A DNA stretch of 64,000 nt from Leptolyngbya sp. FACHB-321 (lineage in GTDB: Bacteria > Cyanobacteriota > Cyanobacteriia > Leptolyngbyales > Leptolyngbyaceae): contig NZ_JACJPI010000012.1 in NCBI RefSeq assembly GCF_014695975.1, positions 1 to 64,000 of the forward strand, read 5' to 3'. Numbering within the stretch: position 1 is the first letter of the stretch; every line of letters begins with the position of its first letter. Positions 54,521-63,376 of the stretch are shown piece by piece. Under the pieces are notes generated by a model that was not told the DNA's origin, made no database searches, and saw nothing but the letters and a program-made list of their open reading frames with translations. The position numbers and the translations under genes are program-made.

Positions 54521-55015
54521 TTAGGCGATCGCTAGCTCTGCGACTGGTTCACTAGGCGCAGTAAACAGCTTGGCAAGGTTTTCAGGCTGCATAAACTCAA
54601 CATATTTAGTAGCCATCTTAGGCGGCAGCAATTCTATTAGCAGCTTGTTTTCCACCCAAAATTCCAGCACATCAAAGAAGCCATCACGATCGCAACGCAC
54701 TATCCGCCAGCCTTCACGAGCAGCAATGCGCTCAATCTCCTCCTGGCTCGCTGGTACTGAAAGCGCCACATGGGTAGCAGTAAACGGTGAGGCAAAGGCA
54801 TTGCTAGAAAAGGTGACTGCTTCCGCACCAAACCCTGGCATTAGCTCTGTCTCTGCGGGATAGACCTCAATCATGGTGCCGTGGTCATCCAGAGCGATCG
54901 CCATGAAGCTGCCAGGATGAGGTGGAAAAGGGGCAACTGTGCCATGCAAAACTTCTGCCAAAACGCGAGCTACACGGCTAGGGTTTTCAGCAGTCATAGA
55001 GAAATGGTGCAGCAT
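54521..55015 (-). CDS. VOC/glyoxalase-like protein, unknown substrate
   Basis: 164 residues, ATG at 55015. Paired beta-alpha-beta units with LHHFSMTAENPSRVARVLAE and MAIALDDHGTMIEVYPAETE, then THVALSVPASQEEIERIAAR and FDVLEFWVENKLLIELLPP, fit the vicinal-oxygen-chelate fold (His and Glu metal ligands plausible). Function not assigned. Confidence 0.65.
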   Translation of the reverse strand: MLHHFSMTAENPSRVARVLAEVLHGTVAPFPPHPGSFMAIALDDHGTMIEVYPAETELMPGFGAEAVTFSSNAFASPFTATHVALSVPASQEEIERIAAREGWRIVRCDRDGFFDVLEFWVENKLLIELLPPKMATKYVEFMQPENLAKLFTAPSEPVAELAIA

Positions 55016-55436
55016 AAGTGTCTCCTTACAGAATGAATTGTTAAATGGGCTACTTTTTATGACTCTGCTTGAGCCGCTCGTTTTACGGAAAGGAGAGCCA
55101 GATAGCTGCCAAAGTCACCCGATCGTAGGAGGTTGCCTCCCCCAACTGGATGAACCAGCACAAAAAACGCTTCTCTACGCTAGTGGTTGGTTTGGGAGAC
55201 GGGTCTGAACAATCCATGCTTAACTTCACGACGGTTTGAGGGTAAAACTCGCTCCTATAGACGCCTGCTATGCTCGTAATTCGGTATCACATTTCACGAG
55301 CGCTAATTGAACCAGCATTTTGTCAAGTACCTTAAGAAAGGTTTAAGATTGCTCCAACATCATCCCAAGTGATCTTTGTCTCTGTTGCCCTCAAGTGACA
55401 GACTACTGGCAAGGTAAAATACAGTAGAACATTTGC
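55016..55436. other. Divergent intergenic region
   Basis: About 420 bp. Contains ribosome-binding sequence AAGGAGAC just before the VOC gene (55022-55030 on the minus strand) and promoters for both neighbours are expected. No RNA gene recognised. Confidence 0.35.
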
Positions 55437-56591
55437 TTGATGTATCAACCTGCTACTTTGAGAAATTCCTCTGCCCAAGCTACCCTTCCTGAACTGTCTC
55501 AATACAATCGCGCTACTTCTGTTGCGACAGCACGATCGGTAGCAACGATGCGCTCATTGGCTGCGACGCGAGCGATCGCAACACTGCAAGTGATGCCAGT
55601 GCGACCAGTGCGCCAACCAGCGCGATCACGAGACTCAAGAAGGCTGATCCTACTGATTCAGGCTGGGTGGGTAGGAGTAGCACTCCTCATCGTCGCTTGC
55701 TTGCCCGCCTGGAAAGCTGATTTTGACCAGCGAGTGCAGCAAAAGACAGGCACAACCGCAACGGCACCCAAGCAGGAGCCAGTCCCAGCTATCAGTCCTT
55801 GGTCTAGCGATCCATCTGGCATACAACAGTGGCTCTTTGTGGGCGGTTTCGATTCGCTGGTAGCACGTACCGTTGGTCATGCCGAAGGCACCCGCACTCC
55901 AGATGGCAGAAAGACACGTGCCTACTATGGGCATACCGATCCAGGTAACAGCGTCTGGAACCTGGGTAGCTTTTCCTTTCAGCATTGTCGTGAGGCTCGC
56001 TATAACTGCTCAACCCCCGAACAGGCAGACGAGCACCAGTTACAGCGCTTGCAGTCGCAGTATGCCGCTTTGCAGCGACAAGCCACCGCTGCCAAACTCT
56101 CGCTGACCCTGCCAGAAACACTCAACGGCATTGATCTAGCAAACCAAGCGCCACTAGCAGCGTTGGGCGATCAGGGCTATATCGATCGCCTAGTGCAAGC
56201 AAAGCAGAAAGGCTTAGGCGGACAGGAAGCCATCTTGGAGGCTCGCGTGTGGAGCTACTGGCATCCTAAAAAAAATCGCTGGGATGCCTCTGGGCTGGGT
56301 AACACCGAAAGCAATATTCGCCACGATCAAAAGCGGCGCTTGCTGGCGATCGCTCGTGCTATGACGATCGCGCAACAGCAGCAAGCAGGTTTAACTGATA
56401 GCCAGCGTAGCCTCAACGTCCTGAAGTTGCAGCCAGAAACTGTGAATCCTTACGCTTTTGACAGTCAGCGATCGGACTATCTCTGGTGGGATGCAGGCTA
56501 CTGGGATGCCAAACTTCACCAACAGCCGCAACTTCCTCCTGGTAATGAACCTGCCTACGATCAGGGTTTTGCCAATGGCTCCCATCCATAA
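55437..56591 (+). CDS. Single-pass membrane protein with muramidase-like domain, unknown
   Basis: 384 residues. A basic, Ala/Thr-rich N-terminus with VATARSVATM-type repeats is followed by one membrane segment (LILLIQAGWVGVALLIVACL, about 69-88). The soluble domain starts VARTVGHAEGTRTPDGRKT and contains AYYGHTDPGNSVWNLGSFSF, which looks like a lysozyme-type active-site region (Glu in HAEGT). Probably anchored in the inner membrane facing the periplasm. No confirmed family. Confidence 0.65.
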   Translation: MMYQPATLRNSSAQATLPELSQYNRATSVATARSVATMRSLAATRAIATLQVMPVRPVRQPARSRDSRRLILLIQAGWVGVALLIVACLPAWKADFDQRVQQKTGTTATAPKQEPVPAISPWSSDPSGIQQWLFVGGFDSLVARTVGHAEGTRTPDGRKTRAYYGHTDPGNSVWNLGSFSFQHCREARYNCSTPEQADEHQLQRLQSQYAALQRQATAAKLSLTLPETLNGIDLANQAPLAALGDQGYIDRLVQAKQKGLGGQEAILEARVWSYWHPKKNRWDASGLGNTESNIRHDQKRRLLAIARAMTIAQQQQAGLTDSQRSLNVLKLQPETVNPYAFDSQRSDYLWWDAGYWDAKLHQQPQLPPGNEPAYDQGFANGSHP

Positions 56592-57175
56592 GCGCTAAAA
56601 CAATCATCTGTGCTAAAAGAGGTCAAAGTCCTTGAGCTACTTCAGCCTCTTTGCTTTAAGGTTCTGAAGCAGTACAAAAGTGGGCATCGTTTGTCTGAGC
56701 TAAGATTCTGACGATCACACGTTGTAGCTTCAAAAGAGAAGCTTTTGTAGCTTTCGAGTGACTCATGCGGGCGCATCCAATTCATACCCAACTTTTAAGA
56801 ATTGCGTTTAAAAAGCTGGTGAAAGGTAATTGGTCACTTTATCTAGGCAGGCGGCATTTACTTCTGCAAAACAGTTATACCAACACTTTTGTGGTGGCAG
56901 AGAAGCAAGTATCCCCTGTAACTGCCGCTGGCTCTAATGCAGCGATACCATAGTGCGCACAACGCAACAGCTAGGAATTAAATTGTGTGCATTTGCAGCA
57001 AAAACTGGTATTACTAGACGTATGCCACAGACCGCTAGTTTGTCGATCGCATCGGAAAGAGTGTCAAGCATTTTTTTGCTAAGAAATTGCTGGCGCTTTA
57101 GGCAAAAGCATCACTAAAAGGTTTGTACAGGCTACAATCAATCTCGGAAGTTGTCGCAATCTTAGGTCAAGACGT
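56592..57175. other. Intergenic region with one hairpin
   Basis: About 580 bp. A hairpin AGCTTCAAAAG (56726-56736) / CTTTTGTAGCT (56742-56752) pairs at 10 of 11 positions and may terminate the preceding gene. A 62-codon ORF at 56765-56953 lacks family features and a ribosome binding site, so it is not called. An AT-rich tract with seven T residues lies near 57072-57078. Confidence 0.4.
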
Positions 57176-57955
57176 GTGAGTGGCACTACAGCATTTTTAG
57201 GTGGAACTGTATTTGCCGGGCTTTTAGCATTTTTACTGTTGAAAGGCGAAACTCCAGGTTCCGCTGTTTTTTCGGGCAGTAAGACGCTGCCAACGCCAAC
57301 CGAGCTACCATCGGTCACTGTTTCACAACTTCCCCAACCATCAACGGCTGACCCGCTTGCAGTCTATAATGCCGAGCAGCAAAAGAAAGAAGCCGAGCAG
57401 TTGAAGGCGCAGCTAGAGAAACAAGTTTCAGAGACTGATCAGTTAAAAGCCAAAGTAGAAAGCCAAAGTAAGAATTCTGATCAGTATAAAGCCCTGCTAG
57501 AGGCTCAGACGAACGATGCTAATCAGTTCAAGGCGCAGCTAGAGAAGCAAGCAGTTGAATTTCAGCAATCCAAAACACAGCTTGAGAAGCAGCAAATCGA
57601 AACGGAGCAGCTTAAGTCTCAGCTTCGGAATCAACAACTAATTGTAGAGAGCCTCACCACTCAACTTAAGGCAGTCACCGAAGACTCTCAAAGACGAAGC
57701 GCACAGTCCCTTTTTGGCGATCGCTCGTCCGGTGCTTTAGGAGGGGTCGCCTGGCTTTTGATGGGCGTTTTCGCGACGATCGGGGGCAGTTTGGTCCTCT
57801 TCCGTATGATGGTTATGAGCAACCAGAGGCAGCCACGTTTGATTAACGCCAGGCGTGCTCAGCGCGATCGTCTACAGCCAAAGCGCTACGGCAAGTTCTT
57901 ACTCCCGTCTCAACAAGCGCCAGAAATGCACTATGAAGAGCGTCGGGTGCGTTAA
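57176..57955 (+). CDS. Membrane-anchored coiled-coil protein, unknown
   Basis: 259 residues from GTG at 57176. N-terminal hydrophobic segment (AFLGGTVFAGLLAFLLL), then a long heptad coiled coil (about 65-170) built of repeats such as EQLKAQLEKQVSETDQLKAK and QFKAQLEKQAVEFQQSKTQL, and a second membrane segment (GVAWLLMGVFATIGGSLVLF) with a basic tail. Probably a periplasmic or lumenal coiled coil held by two helices. Unknown function. Confidence 0.65.
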   Translation: MSGTTAFLGGTVFAGLLAFLLLKGETPGSAVFSGSKTLPTPTELPSVTVSQLPQPSTADPLAVYNAEQQKKEAEQLKAQLEKQVSETDQLKAKVESQSKNSDQYKALLEAQTNDANQFKAQLEKQAVEFQQSKTQLEKQQIETEQLKSQLRNQQLIVESLTTQLKAVTEDSQRRSAQSLFGDRSSGALGGVAWLLMGVFATIGGSLVLFRMMVMSNQRQPRLINARRAQRDRLQPKRYGKFLLPSQQAPEMHYEERRVR

Positions 57956-58044
57956 TCAACTACGATCGCTCTTTCCTACCAAGGCTTTTGGTTCCTCTTT
58001 TATGCCCGTGATCGCATCCAAACAAAAGCAGAGGAGTAGTGTGT

Positions 58045-58239
58045 ATGGAAACGAAGCTGATTTTGACCGAGAAAGACATTAAGCGGGCGATCGAAGAATA
58101 CTTGATCGGCACTAAGCAGGGCAAAGCTAAATCAATTCGACTGGAGCAAGGCAGCAACACCGTTTCCGCTGATCCGCAAGAATATTCTGCTTTCTACGCA
58201 GAAGTTGAACTGGAAGTCGACGGAGACAGCCTTAAGTAA
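58045..58239 (+). CDS. Small conserved cyanobacterial-type protein (64 aa), unknown
   Basis: ATG at 58045 with GAGGAG about 9 nt upstream. Reads TEKDIKRAIEEYLIGTKQGK then SAFYAEVELEVDGDSLK, a helix plus beta-strand pattern. No family assigned. A hairpin (58313-58343) lies downstream. Confidence 0.6.
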   Translation: METKLILTEKDIKRAIEEYLIGTKQGKAKSIRLEQGSNTVSADPQEYSAFYAEVELEVDGDSLK

Positions 58240-58628
58240 TCTGCTTTAAGCGCTTTACTCAACAGTGCATTACTGCTCCTAGGAAAAGTTTGAATTAACG
58301 GCGATGCGTGATCAATGCAGTCGATCATCGGACTGCTGCATTGTTAGTTGAAGTGTGGATCGAGTAGCTCAACCTGCTATCAAGCCTTAACTCTTGATCC
58401 GTTAATTGACGATTAGACGCAAGGATGAGTTGGATCGCATCTCGCACTCGCGGGCTTCTTCTAGCGTCCGTTCCTAGACATTTGCGCTGGGCAGTTCTTG
58501 TGCGTAACCAATGTATTAACCCTGTACTTGCTTAAATACCCCAGTCAGCGTGCTTTCCATGCTTAGTCTCGGAGTTATACATCACTCATTCTCAGACTAT
58601 CCTAGAAAAGCTGATGTAACGAACCGCG
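58240..58628. other. Intergenic region upstream of tex
   Basis: 389 bp. Contains a hairpin with stem CAATGCAG (58313-58320) / CTGCATTG (58336-58343), a possible terminator for the 64-residue gene. The tex promoter is expected in the last 100 bp. No RNA gene recognised. Confidence 0.45.
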
Positions 58629-60998
58629 ATGCTGAACATTTCTCAACTGCTGGCAGACGAGCTTGACCTCAAACCGTTTCAGGTGAGCAATGCGCTCGAA
58701 CTCTTTGCCGAAGGGTCAACTGTGCCGTTTATCGCTCGTTATCGTAAAGAGCGTACAGGTGAGATGGATGAAACCCAGTTGCGAGACTTGTCCGATCGCT
58801 ACACGTATCTGACCGAACTAGAAGACCGAAAAAAGGCGATTTTGGATGCGATCGCCCAGCAAAACAAACTGACTCCCGCACTGGAAGCTCAAATCACTGG
58901 CTGTCTGCAAAAGAACGAACTCGAAGATCTCTATCTGCCGTACCGTCCCAAACGTCGCACCCGTGCCGCGATCGCCCGTGAGAAAGGACTGGAGCCGTTA
59001 GCAGCATTCCTCAAAGCACTGAATACACCCACTGCTGTATCGGCAGACCTGGCAACTGAAGCGGCAAAGTACGTTTCTGAAGCACAAGGAGTCGCGACGG
59101 CTGAAGATGCCTTGAAAGGCGCGTCTGATATTCTGGCGGAGGAAGTCGCAGAGAAAGCAAACCTCCGGGCATATCTGCGCGAATACCTCATGACGGCGGG
59201 CATTTTGATCTCCAAAGTGAAAGGTGACCATCCCGAAGGCTCCACGAAATTTGAGATGTATCGGCAGTATCAGGCAAAGGTAGCGGCGATCGCGCCTCAC
59301 AACCTGCTAGCACTGTATCGGGGCGAGGACGAAGATGTTTTGACAGTAGAGCTGACGTTTGATGAAGACGCTGTGCTGTCCTATCTGGAGTCACAAGAAC
59401 TGCGGGCAAAACAGCGCGAAGTCCGAGCGTTCTACCGCGAAATGCTGAAGGATGCCTTTCATCGCTTAATGAAAAATTCGCTAATCACGGAAGTGAGAGC
59501 GGCGAAAAAAGTCGAAGCCGATGTCGAGTCTATCAGCACCTTTGAGGCAAATTTGCGAGAACTGTTGCTGTCTGCTCCTGCGGGGATGAAACCGACGCTG
59601 GCGATCGACCCTGGGTTTCGTACCGGTTGCAAAGTGGCGGTACTCGACCAGACGGGCAAGTTTCTGGAATACCAAACCATTTTTCCTCACCAGGCAGCAG
59701 GACAGCGTGTGCAGGCAGGACGAACACTTGCCACACTCATTGAGCGCTATCACGTCGAACTGATTGCGATCGGCAACGGGACGGCTGGACGCGAAACCGA
59801 TGAGTTTGTTACAGAAGTCTTGCAAGACTTGCAACGCAAGCCCGTCAAAGTGATGGTTAACGAATCGGGTGCATCGATTTATTCTGCCAGTCCCGTAGCG
59901 ATCGCCGAATTTCCCGACCAGGACATTACCGTGCGTGGTGCTATCAGCATCGGTCGTCGCCTGCAAGATCCACTGGCAGAACTAGTGAAAATTGATCCAA
60001 AGTCGATCGGTGTAGGACAGTACCAGCACGACGTTGACCAGAAATTGCTGAAAAAGAAGCTGGATGAAACGATCGAAAGCTGCGTTAACTACGTAGGCGT
60101 TGACCTCAACATGGCATCAAAAGAACTGCTGACCTTTGTCTCTGGCATTACGCCGACGATCGCCAACAATATTGTTGCCTATCGCGATGAAAACGGTGCG
60201 TTTAGCAATCGTCGTCAGTTGCTCAAAGTTCCCAAACTAGGACCCAAAGCCTTCGAGCAAGCAGCAGGCTTTCTACGAATTCGCAACGGCAAAAATCCGC
60301 TGGACAATACTGCCGTACACCCCGAAAGCTACAAGGTGGTGGAGACGATCGCTACCGACCTCAGTGTGCCCCTGACCGAAATTACACAGGTTGCCGATCG
60401 GCTGAAAAAGACTGACCTGAAGAAATATGCAACTGATGCGATCGGTGAACCCACTCTTCGCGACATCCTTGCAGAACTAGAAAAACCGGGACGTGACCCG
60501 CGTGCCGAATTCAAATACGCCACCTTCAAAGAGGGTGTCAAAGAAATCTCTGATCTCACCATTGGCATGGCACTGGAAGGCATTGTCACTAATGTTGCCA
60601 ACTTCGGAGCGTTTGTGGATATTGGCGTACATCAAGATGGTTTGGTACACGTTTCGCAACTTGCTGATCGCTTTGTCAGCGACCCCAAGCAGATTGTCAA
60701 AGTCGGTCAGGTCGTCAATGTGCGCGTACTGGAAGTGAATGAAAAACTGAAGCGCATTAGCCTTTCGATGCGTGCCGACACTGCTGAAGGGGAAGGGCGC
60801 AGTCAGTCGAGCAACCCAGCGCCCCTCAAAGTTAATTCCGCTCAACCGAAAGTCAATGCATCACAACCCAAAGTTAATCCCGCTCAACCGAAAGTCAATG
60901 CATCACAACCCAAAGTTAATCCCGCTCAACCCAAAGCTGCCTCAGAAAAACCTGCAACATTAGATGATCTGAAAGCGAAGTTTGGCAAAAAACGGTAG
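58629..60998 (+). CDS. tex: Tex-family RNA-binding transcription accessory protein
   Basis: 789 residues. N-terminal Tex domain (STVPFIARYRKERTGEMDE), YqgF/RNase-H-like domain (TLAIDPGFRTGCKVAVLDQT), HhH domains (GVDLNMASKELLTFVSGITP, LLKVPKLGPKAFEQAAGFL), and a C-terminal S1 domain (MALEGIVTNVANFGAFVDIG). Binds RNA or DNA and affects transcription. The extreme C-terminus (about 730-775) adds tandem KVNxxQP repeats absent from E. coli Tex. Confidence 0.96.
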   Translation: MLNISQLLADELDLKPFQVSNALELFAEGSTVPFIARYRKERTGEMDETQLRDLSDRYTYLTELEDRKKAILDAIAQQNKLTPALEAQITGCLQKNELEDLYLPYRPKRRTRAAIAREKGLEPLAAFLKALNTPTAVSADLATEAAKYVSEAQGVATAEDALKGASDILAEEVAEKANLRAYLREYLMTAGILISKVKGDHPEGSTKFEMYRQYQAKVAAIAPHNLLALYRGEDEDVLTVELTFDEDAVLSYLESQELRAKQREVRAFYREMLKDAFHRLMKNSLITEVRAAKKVEADVESISTFEANLRELLLSAPAGMKPTLAIDPGFRTGCKVAVLDQTGKFLEYQTIFPHQAAGQRVQAGRTLATLIERYHVELIAIGNGTAGRETDEFVTEVLQDLQRKPVKVMVNESGASIYSASPVAIAEFPDQDITVRGAISIGRRLQDPLAELVKIDPKSIGVGQYQHDVDQKLLKKKLDETIESCVNYVGVDLNMASKELLTFVSGITPTIANNIVAYRDENGAFSNRRQLLKVPKLGPKAFEQAAGFLRIRNGKNPLDNTAVHPESYKVVETIATDLSVPLTEITQVADRLKKTDLKKYATDAIGEPTLRDILAELEKPGRDPRAEFKYATFKEGVKEISDLTIGMALEGIVTNVANFGAFVDIGVHQDGLVHVSQLADRFVSDPKQIVKVGQVVNVRVLEVNEKLKRISLSMRADTAEGEGRSQSSNPAPLKVNSAQPKVNASQPKVNPAQPKVNASQPKVNPAQPKAASEKPATLDDLKAKFGKKR

Positions 60999-61068
60999 GA
61001 AGCAGCAAGCGCCTATCTGTAAAAGGGTTGTTACCATTAGTGGGTAAGGTCATCCAAGGCATCACCTC

Positions 61069-61344
61069 ATGGAAACCAAGAATGTCAGCTCTGAAGCCAA
61101 TTCTGAGCTAGCCGAAACAGCACTTGATCCCAGCACTGTACAAGCACCGCTACCAGCGGATGTTGAGGTGGATGTTGATGCTGCATCAACACCTATTGCA
61201 GCAGCGACTGAGCCGAAACCGAGCTATGTGAAGCTTGCAATGCGAAACATGGTACGCAAACGCGGCTTATCACTCCAACACTTCTTCTTGACAACGGTTG
61301 GGCTTTTGGCTGTGTTTATTGGTCTTGCTTATTTAACCCGTTGA
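61069..61344 (+). CDS. DUF3285 small membrane protein
   Basis: 91 residues, ATG at 61069. The C-terminus YVKLAMRNMVRKRG then LSLQHFFLTTVGLLAVFIGL is the DUF3285 pattern, one membrane helix with a basic leader; the N-terminal half is a variable acidic region. Function unknown. It immediately precedes ybeY, an order conserved in cyanobacteria. Confidence 0.88.
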   Translation: METKNVSSEANSELAETALDPSTVQAPLPADVEVDVDAASTPIAAATEPKPSYVKLAMRNMVRKRGLSLQHFFLTTVGLLAVFIGLAYLTR

Positions 61345-61375
61345 TCGAACTTTAAATTCGTTGAGGCTACAAGCG

Positions 61376-61918
61376 GTGCAGGTTGAGGTGTGCGTTCAAG
61401 ATGGCAGTGAAGAGTCTACGGAGGCGGGAAGCTCTGGAGATGAGTTTGCTGTTTCTGTAGCGATCGATCCAGTAATCACTACAGAAACCTGGGAGCGCTG
61501 GTTTCAAGACTGGCTGGAAGCGTTGCAGCCAACGTTTTCGCCGATCGATGCCTACGAGTTGAGCTTACGACTGACGGACGATCGCGAGATCCAACAACTC
61601 AACCAGCAGTATCGTCAGCAGGACAAACCAACCGATGTGCTGGCATTTGCAGCATTAGAATCGCTCTATCCAGAGCCAGATGAGCTTCAAGCAACGCTGC
61701 CATTGTATCTGGGAGATATCGTGATTTCGATCGACACTGCCCAGCGACAGGCTGAGGGACAGCAGCATCCGCTCAACGTTGAATTAGCGTGGCTGGCATC
61801 ACATGGCTTATTACATCTGCTGGGGTGGGATCATCCGGACGAAGACAGCCTGACCCGAATGTTAAAGCAACAACAGGATCTGCTTGAGATCGTTGGTCTT
61901 CACAGCAAGACCAGATAG
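61376..61918 (+). CDS. ybeY: Endoribonuclease YbeY
   Basis: 180 residues from GTG at 61376 (MQVEVCVQDG), preferred over TTG at 61361. Zinc-binding HGLLHLLGWDH (HxxxHxxxxxH) and the preceding VLAFAALES and LGDIVISIDTAQ strands identify YbeY. Single-strand-specific RNase acting in 16S rRNA 3' maturation and ribosome quality control. Followed by dgkA on the same strand. Confidence 0.96.
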   Translation: MQVEVCVQDGSEESTEAGSSGDEFAVSVAIDPVITTETWERWFQDWLEALQPTFSPIDAYELSLRLTDDREIQQLNQQYRQQDKPTDVLAFAALESLYPEPDELQATLPLYLGDIVISIDTAQRQAEGQQHPLNVELAWLASHGLLHLLGWDHPDEDSLTRMLKQQQDLLEIVGLHSKTR

Positions 61919-62073
61919 AATGCTGGGTAGTCTATAGCTTTGGCTATGGTCTGCTGTTGAGCGATGCGTCAGAATAATTATAGTGCTGGCATACAAGCAT
62001 CCTGGAAGCTTCTCTAGCCTTGGTAGCAGCGTCTAGCCCCTCCGATTTCACTGGTTCTCTCTCCCTGTGGTGT

Positions 62074-62541
62074 ATGCCTCCTGACCTCCAAGCCCAAACT
62101 CCCGATCGCACAAACGGCAAAGTTGTGCCGATTGCCACGCTTAACCGCGACCTTTCATGGCAGGTGGCACCAAGCCTGTGGATTAGCTTCAAATATGCGT
62201 GGGCAGGGGTTCGGTATGCGTTTCTCACCCAACGCAACTTTCGCATTCATGTCTTTGTCGGCACGTTTGCGTTTTGTCTCGGTATTTTTTTGCACCTTAG
62301 CGCTGTAGAGATGTCAGTTGTGGGGCTGACCACAGGGGCTGTTCTGGCAATGGAGCTTTTGAATACGGCGCTTGAATCTGTGGTTGACCTGACCGTGAAG
62401 CAGACCTATCACGAGCTAGCAAAGATTGCCAAGGATTGTGCAGCCGCCGCGGTGCTGATCTCGTCACTTGCTGCTGTATCGGTCGCTGGTTCACTCCTGC
62501 TACCAAAACTCTGGTTACTGATTGCGGCTCATTTGCTCTAG
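62074..62541 (+). CDS. dgkA: Diacylglycerol kinase (DgkA family)
   Basis: 155 residues from ATG at 62074; an upstream TTG at 62020 is possible. The membrane core contains WISFKYAWAGVRYAFLTQRN, MELLNTALESVVDLTVK (catalytic Glu and Asn) and AKIAKDCAAAAVLI, typical of the small trimeric DgkA. Phosphorylates diacylglycerol, or possibly undecaprenol, at the inner membrane. Confidence 0.93.
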   Translation: MPPDLQAQTPDRTNGKVVPIATLNRDLSWQVAPSLWISFKYAWAGVRYAFLTQRNFRIHVFVGTFAFCLGIFLHLSAVEMSVVGLTTGAVLAMELLNTALESVVDLTVKQTYHELAKIAKDCAAAAVLISSLAAVSVAGSLLLPKLWLLIAAHLL

Positions 62542-62638
62542 TGTGAAAATGCTCTAGTGTAAGAAATAAAGAAAGACATGGCGCAGCTAAGGCAATGTGC
62601 AACGTTCTGCTTTCTGTTCCCTCAGTCTCGGGCTTCTC

Positions 62639-63238
62639 ATGATTCTTGTCATTGATAACTACGACAGCTTTACCTACAATCTGGTGCAGTATCTAGGCGA
62701 ACTAGGTGCTGAGTTTCCGGTAGCAGAAGCAATTCAGGTCTATCGCAACGATCAGATTTCGCTTGAGCAAATCGGTCAGCTCCAGCCGGATGCGATCGTG
62801 ATTTCTCCGGGTCCGGGTCGTCCTGAAGATGCGGGAGTTTCGCAGTCCATCATTGAGTCCTTCGGTGCTACTCTGCCGATTTTGGGCGTTTGCTTGGGGC
62901 ATCAGAGCATTGGGCAAGTGTTTGGCGGCAAGATTGTATCTGCCCCTGTGCTCATGCATGGCAAAACGTCTTCAGTGCATCACACAGGTATAGGGGTTTT
63001 TGAAGGATTAGAAAATCCACTGACCGCAACCCGGTATCATAGTCTGGTGATTGATCGGCAAGCGTGTCCAGACGTGCTAGAAATTACTGCCTGGGTGGAT
63101 GACGGTACGATTATGGGTGTGCGCCATCGGCAGTATCCCCATGTTCAAGGCGTTCAGTTTCATCCTGAAAGTGTTCTCACTGCGTCGGGCAAGCAGCTAC
63201 TAAGGAACTTTTTAGCGTCGATCGCAAGTCACAAGTGA
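62639..63238 (+). CDS. trpG: Anthranilate/aminodeoxychorismate synthase component II (glutamine amidotransferase)
   Basis: 199 residues from ATG at 62639 (MILVIDNYDSFTYNLVQYLG). Class I amidotransferase triad: the nucleophile in GVCLGHQSIG and the His/Glu pair in QFHPES. Provides ammonia for anthranilate (tryptophan) or aminodeoxychorismate (folate) synthesis; cyanobacterial versions may serve both, so trpG versus pabA cannot be decided here. Confidence 0.93.
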   Translation: MILVIDNYDSFTYNLVQYLGELGAEFPVAEAIQVYRNDQISLEQIGQLQPDAIVISPGPGRPEDAGVSQSIIESFGATLPILGVCLGHQSIGQVFGGKIVSAPVLMHGKTSSVHHTGIGVFEGLENPLTATRYHSLVIDRQACPDVLEITAWVDDGTIMGVRHRQYPHVQGVQFHPESVLTASGKQLLRNFLASIASHK

Positions 63239-63376
63239 ATACAGTTGAGAGTTACAGGTGTTGCGTTTTGAGCTGATTTTTGGGCGTTAAGTTTGGGTTC
63301 ATACCCCCTTATTGTCCGTTAACTTAACACTTAAGGCTCAAAACGTTTCTTGTGTTGGTTTTGGTGAGAGGAGCTT

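Noticed and set aside
56765-56953. 62-codon plus-strand frame
   Set aside because: No ribosome binding site, no family features and no neighbour coupling.
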